From positions 23,460,501 through 23,524,500 of the forward strand of contig CP139768.1 of assembly GCA_034370585.1 (NCBI GenBank): a stretch of 64,000 bases of DNA, written 5' to 3'. How positions within the stretch are numbered: position 1 is the stretch's first letter; every line of letters starts with the position of its first letter. Shown one piece after another: positions 33,793-45,424 of the stretch. The notes beneath the pieces were generated by a model that saw nothing but the letters and a program-made list of their open reading frames with translations, ran no database searches and was not told the DNA's origin. A program made the translations under genes and the position numbers. The stretch is from Fragaria x ananassa (lineage: Eukaryota > Streptophyta > Magnoliopsida > Rosales > Rosaceae).

Positions 33793-34716
33793 GTGCTATA
33801 TTTTAATTAGTGTTAATTAGCTTAATTAATCAAAAATGGCAGAGAGAGAAAAAGAGAGATAAAGTGTCTGAGACGCACGGTTCCCATCTCTGCCTGTGTA
33901 ATTGCCTCATCAGAGACCAAAGAATTAGAAAAGGAAACTAAAGTGGTCAAACCGGCTACCGGAAAGCCCAATATTGCCCGATCCAGCCGTTTAAAACAAT
34001 TTTACGAATCTTAGACCCAGAAATCGGAATGGTCAAACTTCCTAGCTGGACCTGTGGAGCCCTTTTTTTGTGAAAGCCACGCTCTTGGTGGGTCCCCTCC
34101 CCCACACGGGGCTTCCCAGTCTTCCCCGTCTTTTTTACTCTTACTTCTACTTTACTCTTTTGCCCTTTTACCCTCCAAAATCCAAATCATGTCGTTAAGA
34201 CGTCTACCTCTTTGGGCCTATTGGGTCAGTGCCGAATTGGGCCTCATACCGTGTTTCTTTTTTGAGAAAATATACAAAAATTTCATTTAACCGGAAAACA
34301 ATATTACAACCATTGAAGATATCAGTGGTGAAAATAATTCCTCATTCGTCTCCCTACCCGAAACACCAGCGATTACAGTAGATAAGAACTGCTCATATCG
34401 TGTTTATAAATGATGGAAGAGAAATATTATTGATATATCGCCGTAAATAAAATCGACATAACAAAACACTATGTTCATATTTTGAGCTATGTAATTTTCT
34501 GTATTTGGATTAGATAAGTTTCTTTACCAATGCTATAGTATGAGTTATGGCCGGCGGAAATGCCATGGTTTTTTACATTTCCCTAGTGGACAAGGAATAT
34601 GATTTATGTTTATGCTCTACACTTCATCCGAATGAAAAAAAGATTGAAAGTAAGCGTTACAGTCTGTATGAAATGAATCTTTACCGTCCTAGTGTGCTTT
34701 TGTACCACTGGTTAGT
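33793..34716. other. spacer / 3' flank of LCAT1-like gene
   Basis: No gene was recognised. The 3' UTR of the minus-strand acyltransferase gene lies at the right end. Confidence 0.4.
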
Positions 34717-36203
34717 TCATTGCACATTTACATTCTCAACAAACTTGAACTGAGAATTGATTCCAGAGATTTCTCTAACAACTTCACCAACTGCACCATC
34801 ATCTTTGAGTATCTCGGTATGAGTCACCCCAGGAACTCTGATCGTTTTCAGAGTTTGATTTTTCGCATTAGACCATAGAGATTCATGTCCCAGCAAGCTC
34901 ACCTTGTTAACAGTTCCGTCTCCGTCCCCATAAACAATCTCCGGTTGCTCATCAAAGCTTCTTTTGTCATAGTACAAAGTCTCTGCTGTGCTCACACCGG
35001 TTCCGATAACACAAGTGATAGGCACTCCGGGAGCTTCAAGCTGATCCATCATCGCCAAAATGCGTGTTTTGAAGGGATGAATTCCTTCAGGGAATCCAAT
35101 GTCATTGAGGAATTGGGGAATGTTATGAGCTGAATATGTAGTATTTGGGGTAATCACTATTGGTTTTTCGCTCCTGAATAGCTTCGGATTAGGCATCAGC
35201 CATAGATTGCTTTCTGAGCTTCTCTGCTCCTCTCTCACTAGCAATGGATTCACTAGTGGCACTCCTAGTGTGTTCCCTGAAGCAAAGGTGAGCATTTCGT
35301 CCACAGTGCCACCCCACGGTGCAGAGAGTGCAACAAAATGCTTAATGAACTTTTGCCGCCAAGAGGGCTTGTTACGATTTAAAAGTTGAAGAGCAAAGAG
35401 GCCTCCTAAGCTGTGAGAGACAAGTATCACCGGCTTTCCCCCATTAGAATTGCTGGCTTTTTCCACCAAGTATTTTAGGTCTTTCAGGAACTTAGAACCA
35501 ACATGGGATGGATGGTCTTTAGGTGCTAAACCATATCGAAAATCGTACGGCGCTCCGAACATAGTTTTGCCGTCGACATAGCCAATGTTTTCCAATGATT
35601 CCACTAGGGGTGCCATGTATGTTGTGATCTTCCTATATATGTAGCCACCATTAGCAAGTATGAAGTCACATTGTGTAGCGTTAGGCATAGGCCTATCTTA
35701 CTACTCTCAATTTTAACTGTACCATTTCTAAATCAGGAACACATAAGATCGGATCTACAATTTAACAACATAACATACGGCCGACTGTAATTAATTTGAG
35801 TCAGCGATAACGATACGAAAGCTTACTTGAGATTGGGGTCAAGGAAGAGAAGGGACTGAGTGGAGCCGAAGTGTGGGACTCTGGTTTCAACCCCAGGGGC
35901 ATTGCTGTAATCATCCTTCTCCTGGTCGTAATAGAGCGTCATCCTCTGAGCAAAGCAAGTAGTGAACGGAGCTAACAGAACAGTCGGGTCGAACCAGAGC
36001 CGGAACCAACCCTCCTTGTTCCTCTCAATCGGGTACCAACGATTACATAACAAACTACTGGGCTTGTAATCTTTGGTCAGTCTCGCTTCCAACTGATTCC
36101 CGCCATTTCCAGGTATCAGGATCAGAGGGTGGAGGTTGCTGACTGCTTGGCACGTGTACATCATCATAGCCATCCAAAACACTATTCCTAGCTCCTTCTT
36201 CAT
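34717..36203 (-). CDS. LCAT1: lecithin:cholesterol acyltransferase-like 1 (LCAT1-like)
   Basis: Two exons, 35827-36203 and 34717-35632, encode 430 residues, close to the usual family length. The first 20 or so residues are a signal peptide ending near TCQAVS. Next comes the family start HPLILIPGNGGNQLEARL, then CNRWYPIER and WFRLWFD. The nucleophile elbow SHSLGG places the catalytic Ser near residue 200. The charge-relay Asp is in YGDGDGTVN and the His in VTHTEIL. GAPYDFRYG is also typical. The family consists of secreted or lumenal alpha/beta hydrolases using phospholipids; plant LCAT1 substrates are not settled. The intron joins CTCAA|G AAG in frame. The rightward promoter side (36204-36400) has three TGGGCC/GGCCCA words. 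No lesion was seen. Confidence 0.92.
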
Positions 36204-38180
36204 TTCCTCCTCCTCTTCGCATTACTTCCCCATCTTCTTCAATCGGATTATACACTTGCAGAGACCTGCCTCAAAAGTAGTGGTGCAGAACGAGATACGT
36301 CACCATGAATTATCACAGTGTGACAGTTTACATGGCCCAAGATTACTCCTATTGGGCCTTCAAGCCCGTTATCTGCAAATAAAATTGTATTTGGGCCAAA
36401 CTATTTTCTCATCACTTTATTATTGGTGAGCAGTTGTTTTTGAAGCATACCTACAATGGGCGCACACAAAGTGAAAGCGTGAAAGTGAAACAATACCATG
36501 GCCGATCTCTTTGAATACGAACCTTATCCAAATCTAGGGTCTCATGCATATCTTCCACACCTCCACATATCCAAAGCTTCGTCAGATTCTATCCCTCTTT
36601 TCCTTTCTTGAAATATTTCTTGTTGTATGTACACAAGTTTATCAGTGCGTAAAAATATTAGTAGACTTTAAATGTATGTTTTTAAGATTAAACCACAGAT
36701 CGTTAATTAGAAACTAGTTATTACGATCTTAAATTTTATTATATGCGAACGGTTAAAATTTTACTCATTTAAGATGTTAGGGAAAATTTTGCTACAAACT
36801 ATAACATTATTTATACACCAGAGTGAAAGCCGCCTCTAAACACAGTAACTTAACAAGTGATCACAGTTAATACATAAGCAGAAAATTGACTGACGGGTAG
36901 TTTTCAATGAAATTGATCCTTCTTTTTATCTGATTAGACACATGGTTCCCATGAAAAGCTAGTTCATTTGACAAGATAAAGAGCAGTAGTAGTAGTTGGA
37001 TGGAAATCCTGACCATCGAAGCCACCAGATGACACGGATGAGATTGACCGCCTGAACTAGAATAATTGAATACCTGTGCACCCTTACTGTTAGTCAGCTT
37101 AAACTTTGTTTTCAATTTTGGCCTACTTTATTAATAGAATTTATTAAGCTTGATTCTAGCACACCCTCGATCATCTCTGTGTTGTTCTTATCTCATTTGG
37201 CCTTTCTCTAATCCTGTGGGTTTTGAAAAGTCTAAACTCTAAACCCACCTAGTTGTTCATACTTTTCTCAACCACAATGTCTCTCGGTCACCCTATTCAA
37301 AACCATGTGTCATGAACAACTGAACATTTTGAATTATATATCCACAAGTTATATATGGCAGTGTTCAATTTTTGTACTCAAATGCTTCAAAATCCATGAT
37401 TTCATGAGCTATAATTTTTATACTTGTCGATCAATCAGTTTCATTGCTATGTTACGTTCAATTTGATTAATTTAAAATCTACTATGATCAATTAATAAAG
37501 TCGTTTTTTAAACATTGTAAAGGGTTTGTGAATTGATCGCATTACATGTTGTCATGTTGATAACTTTTCTTTCATATATTATTTCATGTTTTGATAAAAG
37601 ATAAATGACTTTGAATGAACGAGCTAGCTAGCTAGCTATTACTATTTATAAATCTTTAAAATAAAATTTATGAGCATCGTTTTCTTTGTATGACCGTAAA
37701 CTTGTAACATGTATCGCGATGCATACAAACAATAACACTGTGTTAGGAATTAATTGTCATAAATTAATAAAATTAAAATTAGAATATTAATAACATTCAA
37801 TTTTTGTGTGAAAGGATAACAAAGAACCTTTATTTAGAAACTAATATGAAAAAAAAATTATTTTTTTATTTTTTATTTATAACTCACACCCCCTACATAT
37901 GTCTAATGAGATTTTAAACCTATAACCTTAAAGTTGTTAGTTAAACACTTTAATCAACTAAACCACAGCTCATCGACTTAAAATGAGGAATTCTTAGCAG
38001 TTCAAATCCTTTTGCTTTTCATACAATATATCCATATATTCAAGCTTATTGTCAAATGAGTTATTGTCATTTAAATTATCTTCTTTTTCATCCAAACACA
38101 CCGTAAGTATCGGTAAAGCGAAATTAAAATGAATTACTAGAAGACAAATATGAGCATATGGAAAACTGAAACAGACGCAC
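36204..38180. other. spacer with LCAT1-like promoter and a SINE
   Basis: TGGGCC or GGCCCA words at about 36332, 36353 and 36391 lie just upstream of the LCAT1-like ATG. Apart from the inverted SINE copy at 37856-37970 and a GCTAGCTAGC run at 37621, nothing was recognised. Confidence 0.4.
37856..37970 (-). mobile_element. tRNA-derived SINE, copy 2 (diverged)
   Basis: Read on the minus strand: GAGCTGTGGTTTAGTTGATTAAAGTG-like head, then AACTTTAAGGTTATAGGTTTAAA in the B-box position, ACATATGTAGGGGGTGTGAG and an A-rich end. It aligns along its length with copies at 9651 and 59873. More substitutions and no clear target duplication suggest an older insertion. Confidence 0.65.
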
Positions 38181-38263
38181 TATATATTTGCCTCACGCCT
38201 TCTTCTCCCCTCACCTAGAACCACCCTTTCTTCGTTTTCCCACACCAAGAAACCAAGACAAAG

Positions 38264-38770
38264 ATGACAAGCACCACCACCAAGACGCACAACCAGAACC
38301 GCTTCCTCAGAATCATCACAGTCCCCATCAGAGCCTTAGGCAAGGCCAAGGACTTTTACGTCAGAAGCATGACGGACGCCGGCGACAGATTCAGCTACGG
38401 AGGTAGCACCTTGTCCGGCCCCGGCGGGCAATTCTCCTCGGGTTTACCCAAAAGCTTCAGCACGAGGTCCTCGTCGTCGAGGTCCAACGAGGGCAGCGAT
38501 GACTTTTCCGAGCTGGTGAGGGCTGCCTCGGCCAGGAGCTACGGGACTCGTATCGACGTGGATAAGATACTTCAGGACCAGCTGAAGAGGTCGGCGACGA
38601 CGACGAGCATGGGATCGAGGCAGGTGTTACCTAAGTGCGGCAGCGTGGCTATGGGGAGAATTGACGAGGATGCCCCTTGTGATTTCGAGGAGGAAGGTGA
38701 CGTGAAGAAGGACTTGTATCCCAGAAGCAGAAGCTATGCCGTCGGAAAGAGAAGCGTTGCGTTTGTTTAG
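38264..38770 (+). CDS. small plant-specific basic/Ser-rich protein
   Basis: Intronless, 168 residues. It starts MTSTTTKTHNQNRFLRIITV and continues RALGKAKDFYVRSMTD, a block I remember from small uncharacterised plant proteins. A Gly/Ser-rich stretch follows (about 48-75), then FSELVRAASARSYGTRID and a Cys-containing acidic part (PCDFEEEGD). It ends RSRSYAVGKRSVAFV. A TATA box (TATATATT, 38181-38188) lies 76 nt before the ATG. Codon use and GC content are clearly coding. No biochemical role can be assigned; there is no signal peptide or membrane segment. Confidence 0.75.
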   Translation: MTSTTTKTHNQNRFLRIITVPIRALGKAKDFYVRSMTDAGDRFSYGGSTLSGPGGQFSSGLPKSFSTRSSSSRSNEGSDDFSELVRAASARSYGTRIDVDKILQDQLKRSATTTSMGSRQVLPKCGSVAMGRIDEDAPCDFEEEGDVKKDLYPRSRSYAVGKRSVAFV

Positions 38771-40060
38771 ATGGTTTCCGAAACTCTGTTAGTCTCTCTG
38801 CAAGTGTTGATTACTTCAGACAGTTTGGTCGATCCTTCTGTGATTGAAAATTTCAAAGTGTTTTTGTACAGATTAGGTGTTTAAGATTTGAGAAACGGCA
38901 TGGCCGGAGTGGTTTGTTTTTATCGATCTGTCTCTTATTTTCCGGGGGATTAAATTTATCAGTAACACCATGAACAAGTTTGTTGCAGATCGATACAAGC
39001 AAAAACACATGATGAAATGATGAATACAAAAGAACAAATAATTCATGGCGTTACTTGTTGATATTCTAATGGCTCTGATTACAATTATGGAAGCTAAAAA
39101 AACCGTGTTTGGAAGTTAACGTTACAGTTATCATAAACTTGGTCTTTTTATTTTATTGTGGATGAGTACACTAGCTAGATTTCTTATATTTTTCAGTGTG
39201 TCACACTTGGCTTTTTTAAAGGTAGAGGATTAGATCAGCTGCCTAAGAATGATAGCAAAATGGTGGTGGTATTTAACTATTTATGATCTGCTTGGAAGGG
39301 TAAGACTAGGGGAAAGTGATGGCGCTAAACATGCTTATGTTCCCCAAATTGTCAGTATTCAAATTTATCTTCAAGATCCACTACATGATGAAGAATGCAT
39401 TATTTTCTCTTGTGTGTTGGATTGGAACTGATGATCAGCACTTGCTATATGGAAGAACATGCAGTAGTGTACTAGATCGAACAGATTCAGTAAGGATACT
39501 AAATGGTTTTAATGATCTATACGTAAACAAGTCTTTAATGATCTATACCTAAACTATTCTTTAGATAACAAAGTTGGTTATATATCAACTAACAATTTGC
39601 TAAATCCACAACTGGCATTGCCTTGTGATGCGTCCATCCTCTCGAGGCCGACCTTATGATTATTCTTAGATCACAGAATTCAATTAAATCCCTTATTATT
39701 CAATGTCTTTGAAAACCCTTAAATTAGCTAGCTATTTGAGCCATATGTAGTTTTCCCGCAAACTTAATAATCTAAAGCTTTCTTGTGCTGTCCATTATTG
39801 AAAGTCAATAAAAACGCCTAAGAAACGTCGAGAGAGTTTTTTATATGTTCCTTTGACCATCTCATTTTTCTGACGTCATATTGATCGCCTAACTTTGAAA
39901 CAGACCAATAGAAATCCATAGACATGACAAAATAAACTAGAATAATTAATTTCATGCAACCAAAAACAAAAAGAACCACAATACAAGATGGACTTTCTGG
40001 GCCTCAGCCCACTTACATCGCAGTCTCCATGGCCCACTTAACCCCAAGTTTCGTCCCACA
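38771..40060. other. spacer
   Basis: The first part should be the 3' UTR of the preceding gene. A TGACGTCA site occurs at about 39871, before the FKBP gene. No gene was recognised. Confidence 0.4.
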
Positions 40061-40064
40061 CTCG

Positions 40065-40077
40065 GAACATTCAAGAA
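40065..40077 (+). promoter_or_regulatory. heat-shock element upstream of FKBP gene
   Basis: GAACATTCAAGAA fits GAAnnTTCnnGAA exactly: three alternating HSF units with no mismatch. It is about 150 nt before the FKBP ATG. ROF-type FKBPs are known heat-induced genes, so the position makes sense. Binding is inferred. Confidence 0.6.
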
Positions 40078-40228
40078 AGAGCCCAGAACGTGTAATGACC
40101 AAACCACCCTTTCCCCTCCCCCCACATAATGGCGCACCACCCTCACTCTCACTCTCATCACTCACTAATCTCACCACCATAAAAACCAGACCCTCCGTGT
40201 CACCGCCGCTCGGAATCGCACTTTCACG

Positions 40229-43200
40229 ATGGCCGTGGAAGAGAAAGCCACCGTCGTGTCAGGCATTGACGACGACGACCTGGACGAGGAGCCCGGGGAG
40301 GAGATCGAATCGGCACCGCCTCTCAAAGTCGGCGAGGAGAGAGAATTCGCCACCTACGGCCTTAAGAAGAAGCTCCTCAAGTCCGGTACCGGCTGGGAGA
40401 GCCCCGAGGTCGGCGACGAAGCCACCGGTGAGTCACTGAGTCGTAACTGCAAAGCTCAATTTCACTTTTACTATCTCAGTAAATTGATTGTGGAAATTTT
40501 GAATTACAGTGCACTATGTTGGATCTTGGATGGATGGAACGAAGTTGGAGTCTACTAGAGAGAGGGAGGAGCCGGTGACGGTTAAGATCGGTGAGGGTGA
40601 AGTAGTGAAGGGGTTGGAGCATGGGATGGTCACTATGAAGAAGGGAGAGGTTGCGTTGTTTACTGTGCCTGCTGAGCTGGCATATGGTGTTGGTGGCCGC
40701 GGCGATGATGTGCCGCCGAATGCGGCTGTTCGGTTTGAGGTGGAGCTTATTTCGTGGATTAGGGTGGTGGATTTAAGCAGAGATGGTGGGATTGTGAAGA
40801 AGATTGTGGAGAAAGGGAAGATGAGTGAGAGTCCTGGTGATTTGGATCAAGTTCTTGGTACATTGATGACTCATTATGTAATCGTTTTGATTTTGTATCT
40901 TGTGTATTAGATTTTTTCAGTTGTGTCCAGCTGCATTGCTATTTTTAAACTGCATAACGAGGAAGTTTTGCTCTTTAATGCAGTCAAGTATCGGGCGGTG
41001 TTGGTTGATGGCACCGTTGTTGCAGAAACACCAGAAGAAGGAATTGAGTTCTACGTGAAAGATGGTATTTTTCTTTGTTGTTTTGATCTAATGCTTTTGG
41101 TTGTGGTGTTTGTAACTTTGTATTATCTTTGTGTTATTGTTTGAAATTCAGAAAGATTCATCTTGTCATTGTGCTAATTTGTGATAGAGATAATTGAATA
41201 ACACGTGCTCTTGTCTTTCAGGTCATTTTTGTCCAGCATTGCCAAAATCAATCAGGACAATGAGAAGGGGAGAGAAGGCCAGGTTAATTGTTCAACCTCA
41301 ATGTATGTGATGACATTTTATATGGATCAAGTTTGGCATTACATGTCCTAGCAAAAATGAAGTAGAGTATTAACTCAGAAAGGTGATACATAATTGCAGA
41401 TGCCTTCGGGGAGGAGGGGAGGGATGCAAACAATGGGTTTCAGTCTATCCCTCCAGCTTCTGTGCTGAACATTGATATTGAATTGGTGTCTTTCAAGCCT
41501 GTAATTGATGTTACTGGTGATGGAAAGGTATTAAAGAAAATTTTGAAAGAAGGGGAGAGTACATCCAGCGCACATGAAGGTGCAACTGTTACTGGTAAGT
41601 AGATTGAGATAGTTATTTGGAAGTTCAAACACATAATGAAACTGTGACATTGCATGATTCTACTTGTTAACTTAAATTACTGCTGCAGTTAGCTATATAG
41701 CTAGGCTTGAAGATGGTACTGTATTTGAGAAGAGAGGAGTAGATGGATCGCAGCCTTTGGAATTTATCACAGATGAAGGTCAGTTAATCAATTTTTATTA
41801 TGTGTCTAATTATGTTACTTGCATCAAAAGCAAGCTAAAAGTAGTTCTGGCTAATATTGCATCTTGCTGTCTGTAGAACAAGTGGTTGCTGGTTTTGACC
41901 GAGCAGTTGCTACGATGAAAAAGGGAGAGCAGGCAATATTGACAATACATCCTGATTTTGGATTTGGAAGTGTTGAAGTAAGGCAGGACCTGGCTGTGGT
42001 TCCACCATCTTCAAGTATAGTCTTTGAGGTGGAAATGCTAGATTTCATCAAGGTACATACATTTTGATGTATTTGTCGATTTGGGCGTTTGAAATGAAAA
42101 TGAGTAAGATCAGTTCATTGGACATACAGGAATGTAGGAATATACACCAACATAGTATGAACTTGTCTTTTTTGAAGTTCTATAGCAGCCCACAGTTTAT
42201 GTTTTACCTGATTCATAAAATTGAAGCAAATGGGCTTCTACTATTCTGTTTTGAAGTTCACGATGAAACATTTGTACCTTATTATCATTATTACTGTTAC
42301 TTGATGAACAGGAAAGAGCACCATGGGAATTGAGCAATCAAGAGAAAATTGAGGCAGCTGGAAGGAAGAAAGAGGAAGGCAACCTTCTCTTTAAAATGGG
42401 GAAGTATCATCGAGCAGGAAAGAAATACGAGAAGGTGATCTGGAGTGCTCTTATAGACCTTATGATTTCATTTTATTGTAACTTTAGATATTTTGGGGTT
42501 AACTTCATATTAGTGTATTGTTTTTCCTCTTCTCTCAGGCTGCTGATTATGTTAGTGAAGATGTAATCTTCGGGGATGATGAGTTAAAGCTAGCAAAACC
42601 ATTAAGAGTGTCTTGCTGGTTGAATGGTGCAGCATGTAGCCTAAAATTAAATGACTTTCAGGAAGCACTAAAACTATGTTCAAAGGTAATTCGTAAGTTG
42701 AACCTGATAAGAAAATAACTGAAGAATGAAGTCTCCAATTCTAATGCTCATTGGGTTTAATCATTGCTATTAGGCCAAACCTCATTTTATCTCCTAAATT
42801 TTGATCTTGTATAGGTTCTAGATGTTGAATTTCACAATGTGAAAGCCTTGTACAGACGGGCACAAGCATATCTGGAACTTTCAGATTTGTTCTCGGCTGA
42901 GTTAGACATCAAGAAAGCTCTGGAGATGGATTCCCAGAACAGGTAACATAAAAAGCTGATTTATAACTAATTACTTCCTAACACGTTTTTTTTGTCTGTT
43001 CAAAGCTCTACACGCAGCATTCTTGTTTCTTAGTAAATAGTAATGTTTCCCATTCTCCAGGGAGGTCAAGGTGATTGAGAAAAAACTGAAACAACTTAAA
43101 GCTGAAAGCAATAAGAGGGATGCTAAGCTTTACACAAACATGTTTGCGAAGGTGAATGGTTGCTTTCTATTTTATTATTTTATTTTTCCCAGTCCAGTGA

Positions 43201-43386
43201 CTTGGCCATCAGAATTCATCTTCACTGAGCTTCTCTTTGCTTCAATGACCGCAGAAACTGAAAGTCGAGAAAGTGGAGATCGAGAAACAAGACGAAGCTG
43301 TGGCAATGGAAATAGCTTCTGCTAGTACTCTGGCTTCTTCTCCCCAAAGTGGAGTGATTGTTGAATCTTGTACAAATATCTCATAG
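40229..43386 (+). CDS. FKBP62: multidomain FKBP immunophilin with TPR (ROF1/FKBP62-FKBP65 type)
   Basis: Twelve exons: 40229-40427, 40510-40857, 40984-41064, 41222-41302, 41400-41594, 41689-41778, 41877-42052, 42312-42434, 42539-42685, 42815-42942, 43061-43151 and 43255-43386. They give 596 residues in one frame. Three FKBP-type domains lie at about 45-165, 180-285 and 300-390, with endings of the type GDDVPPNAAVRFEVELISW and LAVVPPSSSIVFEVEMLDF. A TPR region follows (about 395-553: KKKEEGNLLFKMGKYHRAGK, CSLKLNDFQEAL, VKALYRRAQAYLEL), the usual HSP90 docking site. Known relatives are cytosolic/nuclear HSP90 co-chaperones in heat acclimation. In domain 1 several classic PPIase pocket residues are changed: TKLE (79-80) where FD is usual, and KGLEHG (Leu102) where KGW is usual, so catalysis may be weak. 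The C-terminal tail (about 560-596) is short and ends in CTNIS. Confidence 0.92.
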
Positions 43387-43389
43387 TAA

Positions 43390-45049
43390 TAGACTAATAG
43401 ACCTGTAGTTCGATTAATGGGGTAGTGAGAATAATTAGCTAGCTTAGCTTGGGTAGGATGGAGAGGAAGGAGTCTCCGGTTTCAGCAGTAATTGTGGGTA
43501 CTGTTGTAGTAGCTGGTATGGACTTAATTCAATTCAAAGGGTTCAGATCTAACGACCTGTACTAGCTTCTTCAATCATGAATCTGGTATATATATGTATA
43601 AATATCAAATGCTCTACTAGCTTCTCCAGCTTTGAATCTTGAGAATTTGCACGTAAAGATAAACGAAAACCAGGAAGATGGCTGGTTTAAGGGCAGTTCT
43701 AGTCCTAGTGCAGGTAATGCTTCCAAACTGGCCAAATTCACCACGAACAGCTCCGAGCTTCTCTTCTGAAAATCGGCTGTGGAAAAGTTCTTCTGCTGCT
43801 TGTTCCAGACCAAGCAGGCTCGTGAGATGCAGGAGACGTTGTATGTTTGTTTACACAAAGAAATGACTAGAGGAACACAAAAGAATAAACAGTATATATC
43901 ATCGTATCTGATGGCGCCGGTGTGATGGGATTAGGTCTCGGTCATCCTTCAAGTCTTCTAAACGAACTCCGGCCGGTCATCATGGACAGGTTTTCGTACT
44001 GCATTTCTCATCCGTTGTGTGCAGGGCACCAGCAGTTGTGCTGCACTTGGAGGGTTCCAGTGCAGCCTCTTTATATCAAAACTTGGGTTTAATTGACCTC
44101 AGCCGAAAGGCCGCCCCGGAAGTAGTACTCCTAACGCCAGGATCCTCCTAAGTTGAGTCACCGCCGTGTATGAGGAGCGGTACTCGGAGGAGTCTGAGGG
44201 TCTCAAGATCTTCTGGTGATCTTCTTCTTCTTGTTCCAGACCAACCAACCATGCTTGAGAGATGCAGAAGACGTTGTATATTTGTTTATACAAAGAAATG
44301 ACGATATATAGAACACATAAGAGAGAGTAAGCACTATTAATCGTTGTATCTGCCTCCATCCCTATAAGTGCAGCCATTTATATTGCGATGATGAGCGAGG
44401 CCACCAGTATAAAGTAACTATGTTCGTTCATGAAATCGAATAGCCAAGTTTGCTGAAAATGGTGGTGACGTTTTAAGATTGGCCAACACCATTTTTAGTT
44501 TTTGATCATGACTTTCCAACCCAGCATGTGAACGTTAAAAGAGATGCTATATATGAATTCATCTAGTTGAACCAAAAAAGGATTTGCAAGGGTAATGGTC
44601 CCTGGCTATCTTGCTCATATTCATGTATATTCTTACTCTTGGTCCTTTGTCACATGCCTCTAACAAATCATTTTTTCTTTTGGACCCATGAATTCAATGA
44701 TGTCTAATTGTCAATTAGGTTAGCTAACCAACCATATTAAACCACGGCTCACTGATACAAGGATTACATACACAATGAGATTTATCTCTTTTCCTTTTTG
44801 TTTCTCTACAATCTACGTGCATGATTAACTTACAAAATTTTCGTTTCACTTTTTCTACGGTTATACCAAACAACGAAATTCAAACTTCCCGCTTTGTCTA
44901 GATCATTACGAAACTATGAGTGACCAAAAATGGCAAGGAAGAAGACATTTCATCAAAATTTGAGTTCGAATAAGAGCAGAGTAGCTCAAACCAGCTAATT
45001 CGACAGACGCAGAAACTAACGTGATGTAGACTGAGAAGAGAAAACGCAC
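43390..45049. other. spacer with a diverged local duplication
   Basis: The first part should be the 3' UTR of the FKBP gene. The only structure is the pair of related segments at 43790-43915 and 44222-44352. No gene was recognised, and none of the downstream exons of an ECA3 gene is present here. Confidence 0.45.
43790..44352. repeat. diverged direct duplication of about 125 nt
   Basis: Copies at 43790-43915 and 44222-44352 share CTTGTTCCAGACCAA, GAGATGCAGGAGACGTTGTAT / GAGATGCAGAAGACGTTGTA, TTTGTTTAxACAAAGAAATGA and an ATCGTTGTATCTG-like end. The origin is unknown and no open reading frame is shared. Confidence 0.65.
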
Positions 45050-45424
45050 CGTTTCGACCATAAAGTCTAGCATGTTCCGAAACCTGCATACAAAATTGCG
45101 ATTCAAACCTTGAGGTTAGCTATACCAAACTTCCGAGCTGGAATTAAACTATAGTGACCGGAAAACCCAGAAGAAATTGCGAATGAGAGAGTGAGCTCCA
45201 TCGTACCTGAGAGTCACTGAGACCTCTCTTCGGGTCCACGCCGAAGAAATCCAACACCTAATCACCAATACGATCAAGAATGAATCGATGACCGAACTAC
45301 AAGTTTCGAATTCGGAGAAGCGGTAAAATCGATTGGGGATTTTTACTAATTTCTCCGGCGGGAAATGTAATGAAGGAGGCGGGAATTTTACCTCGGTGGC
45401 GGATCTGGCGTAGGCGTCCTCCAT
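45050..45424 (-). pseudogene. ECA3: 5' fragment of an ECA3-type P-type Ca2+-ATPase gene
   Basis: Three exons with good splice sites: 45392-45424 (MEDAYARSATE), 45207-45257 (VLDFFGVDPKRGLSDSQ) and 45050-45083 (VSEHARLYGRN). This is the N-terminal start of the ECA3 family (Golgi/endosome Ca2+/Mn2+ pump, about 1000 residues). The donor after exon 3 (AACG|GTGCG) is intact and in the expected phase. The following 1.6 kb down to the FKBP gene contains none of the next exons, and there are no transmembrane or DKTGT segments. It is therefore a truncated duplicate holding leader and three exons. Any transcript would read into unrelated DNA. Family call is from recognition. Confidence 0.8.

Noticed and set aside
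38188..38406. Overlapping frame at the start of the 38264 gene
   Set aside because: Out of frame with the longer, better-composed 168-codon ORF and starts upstream of the probable leader.
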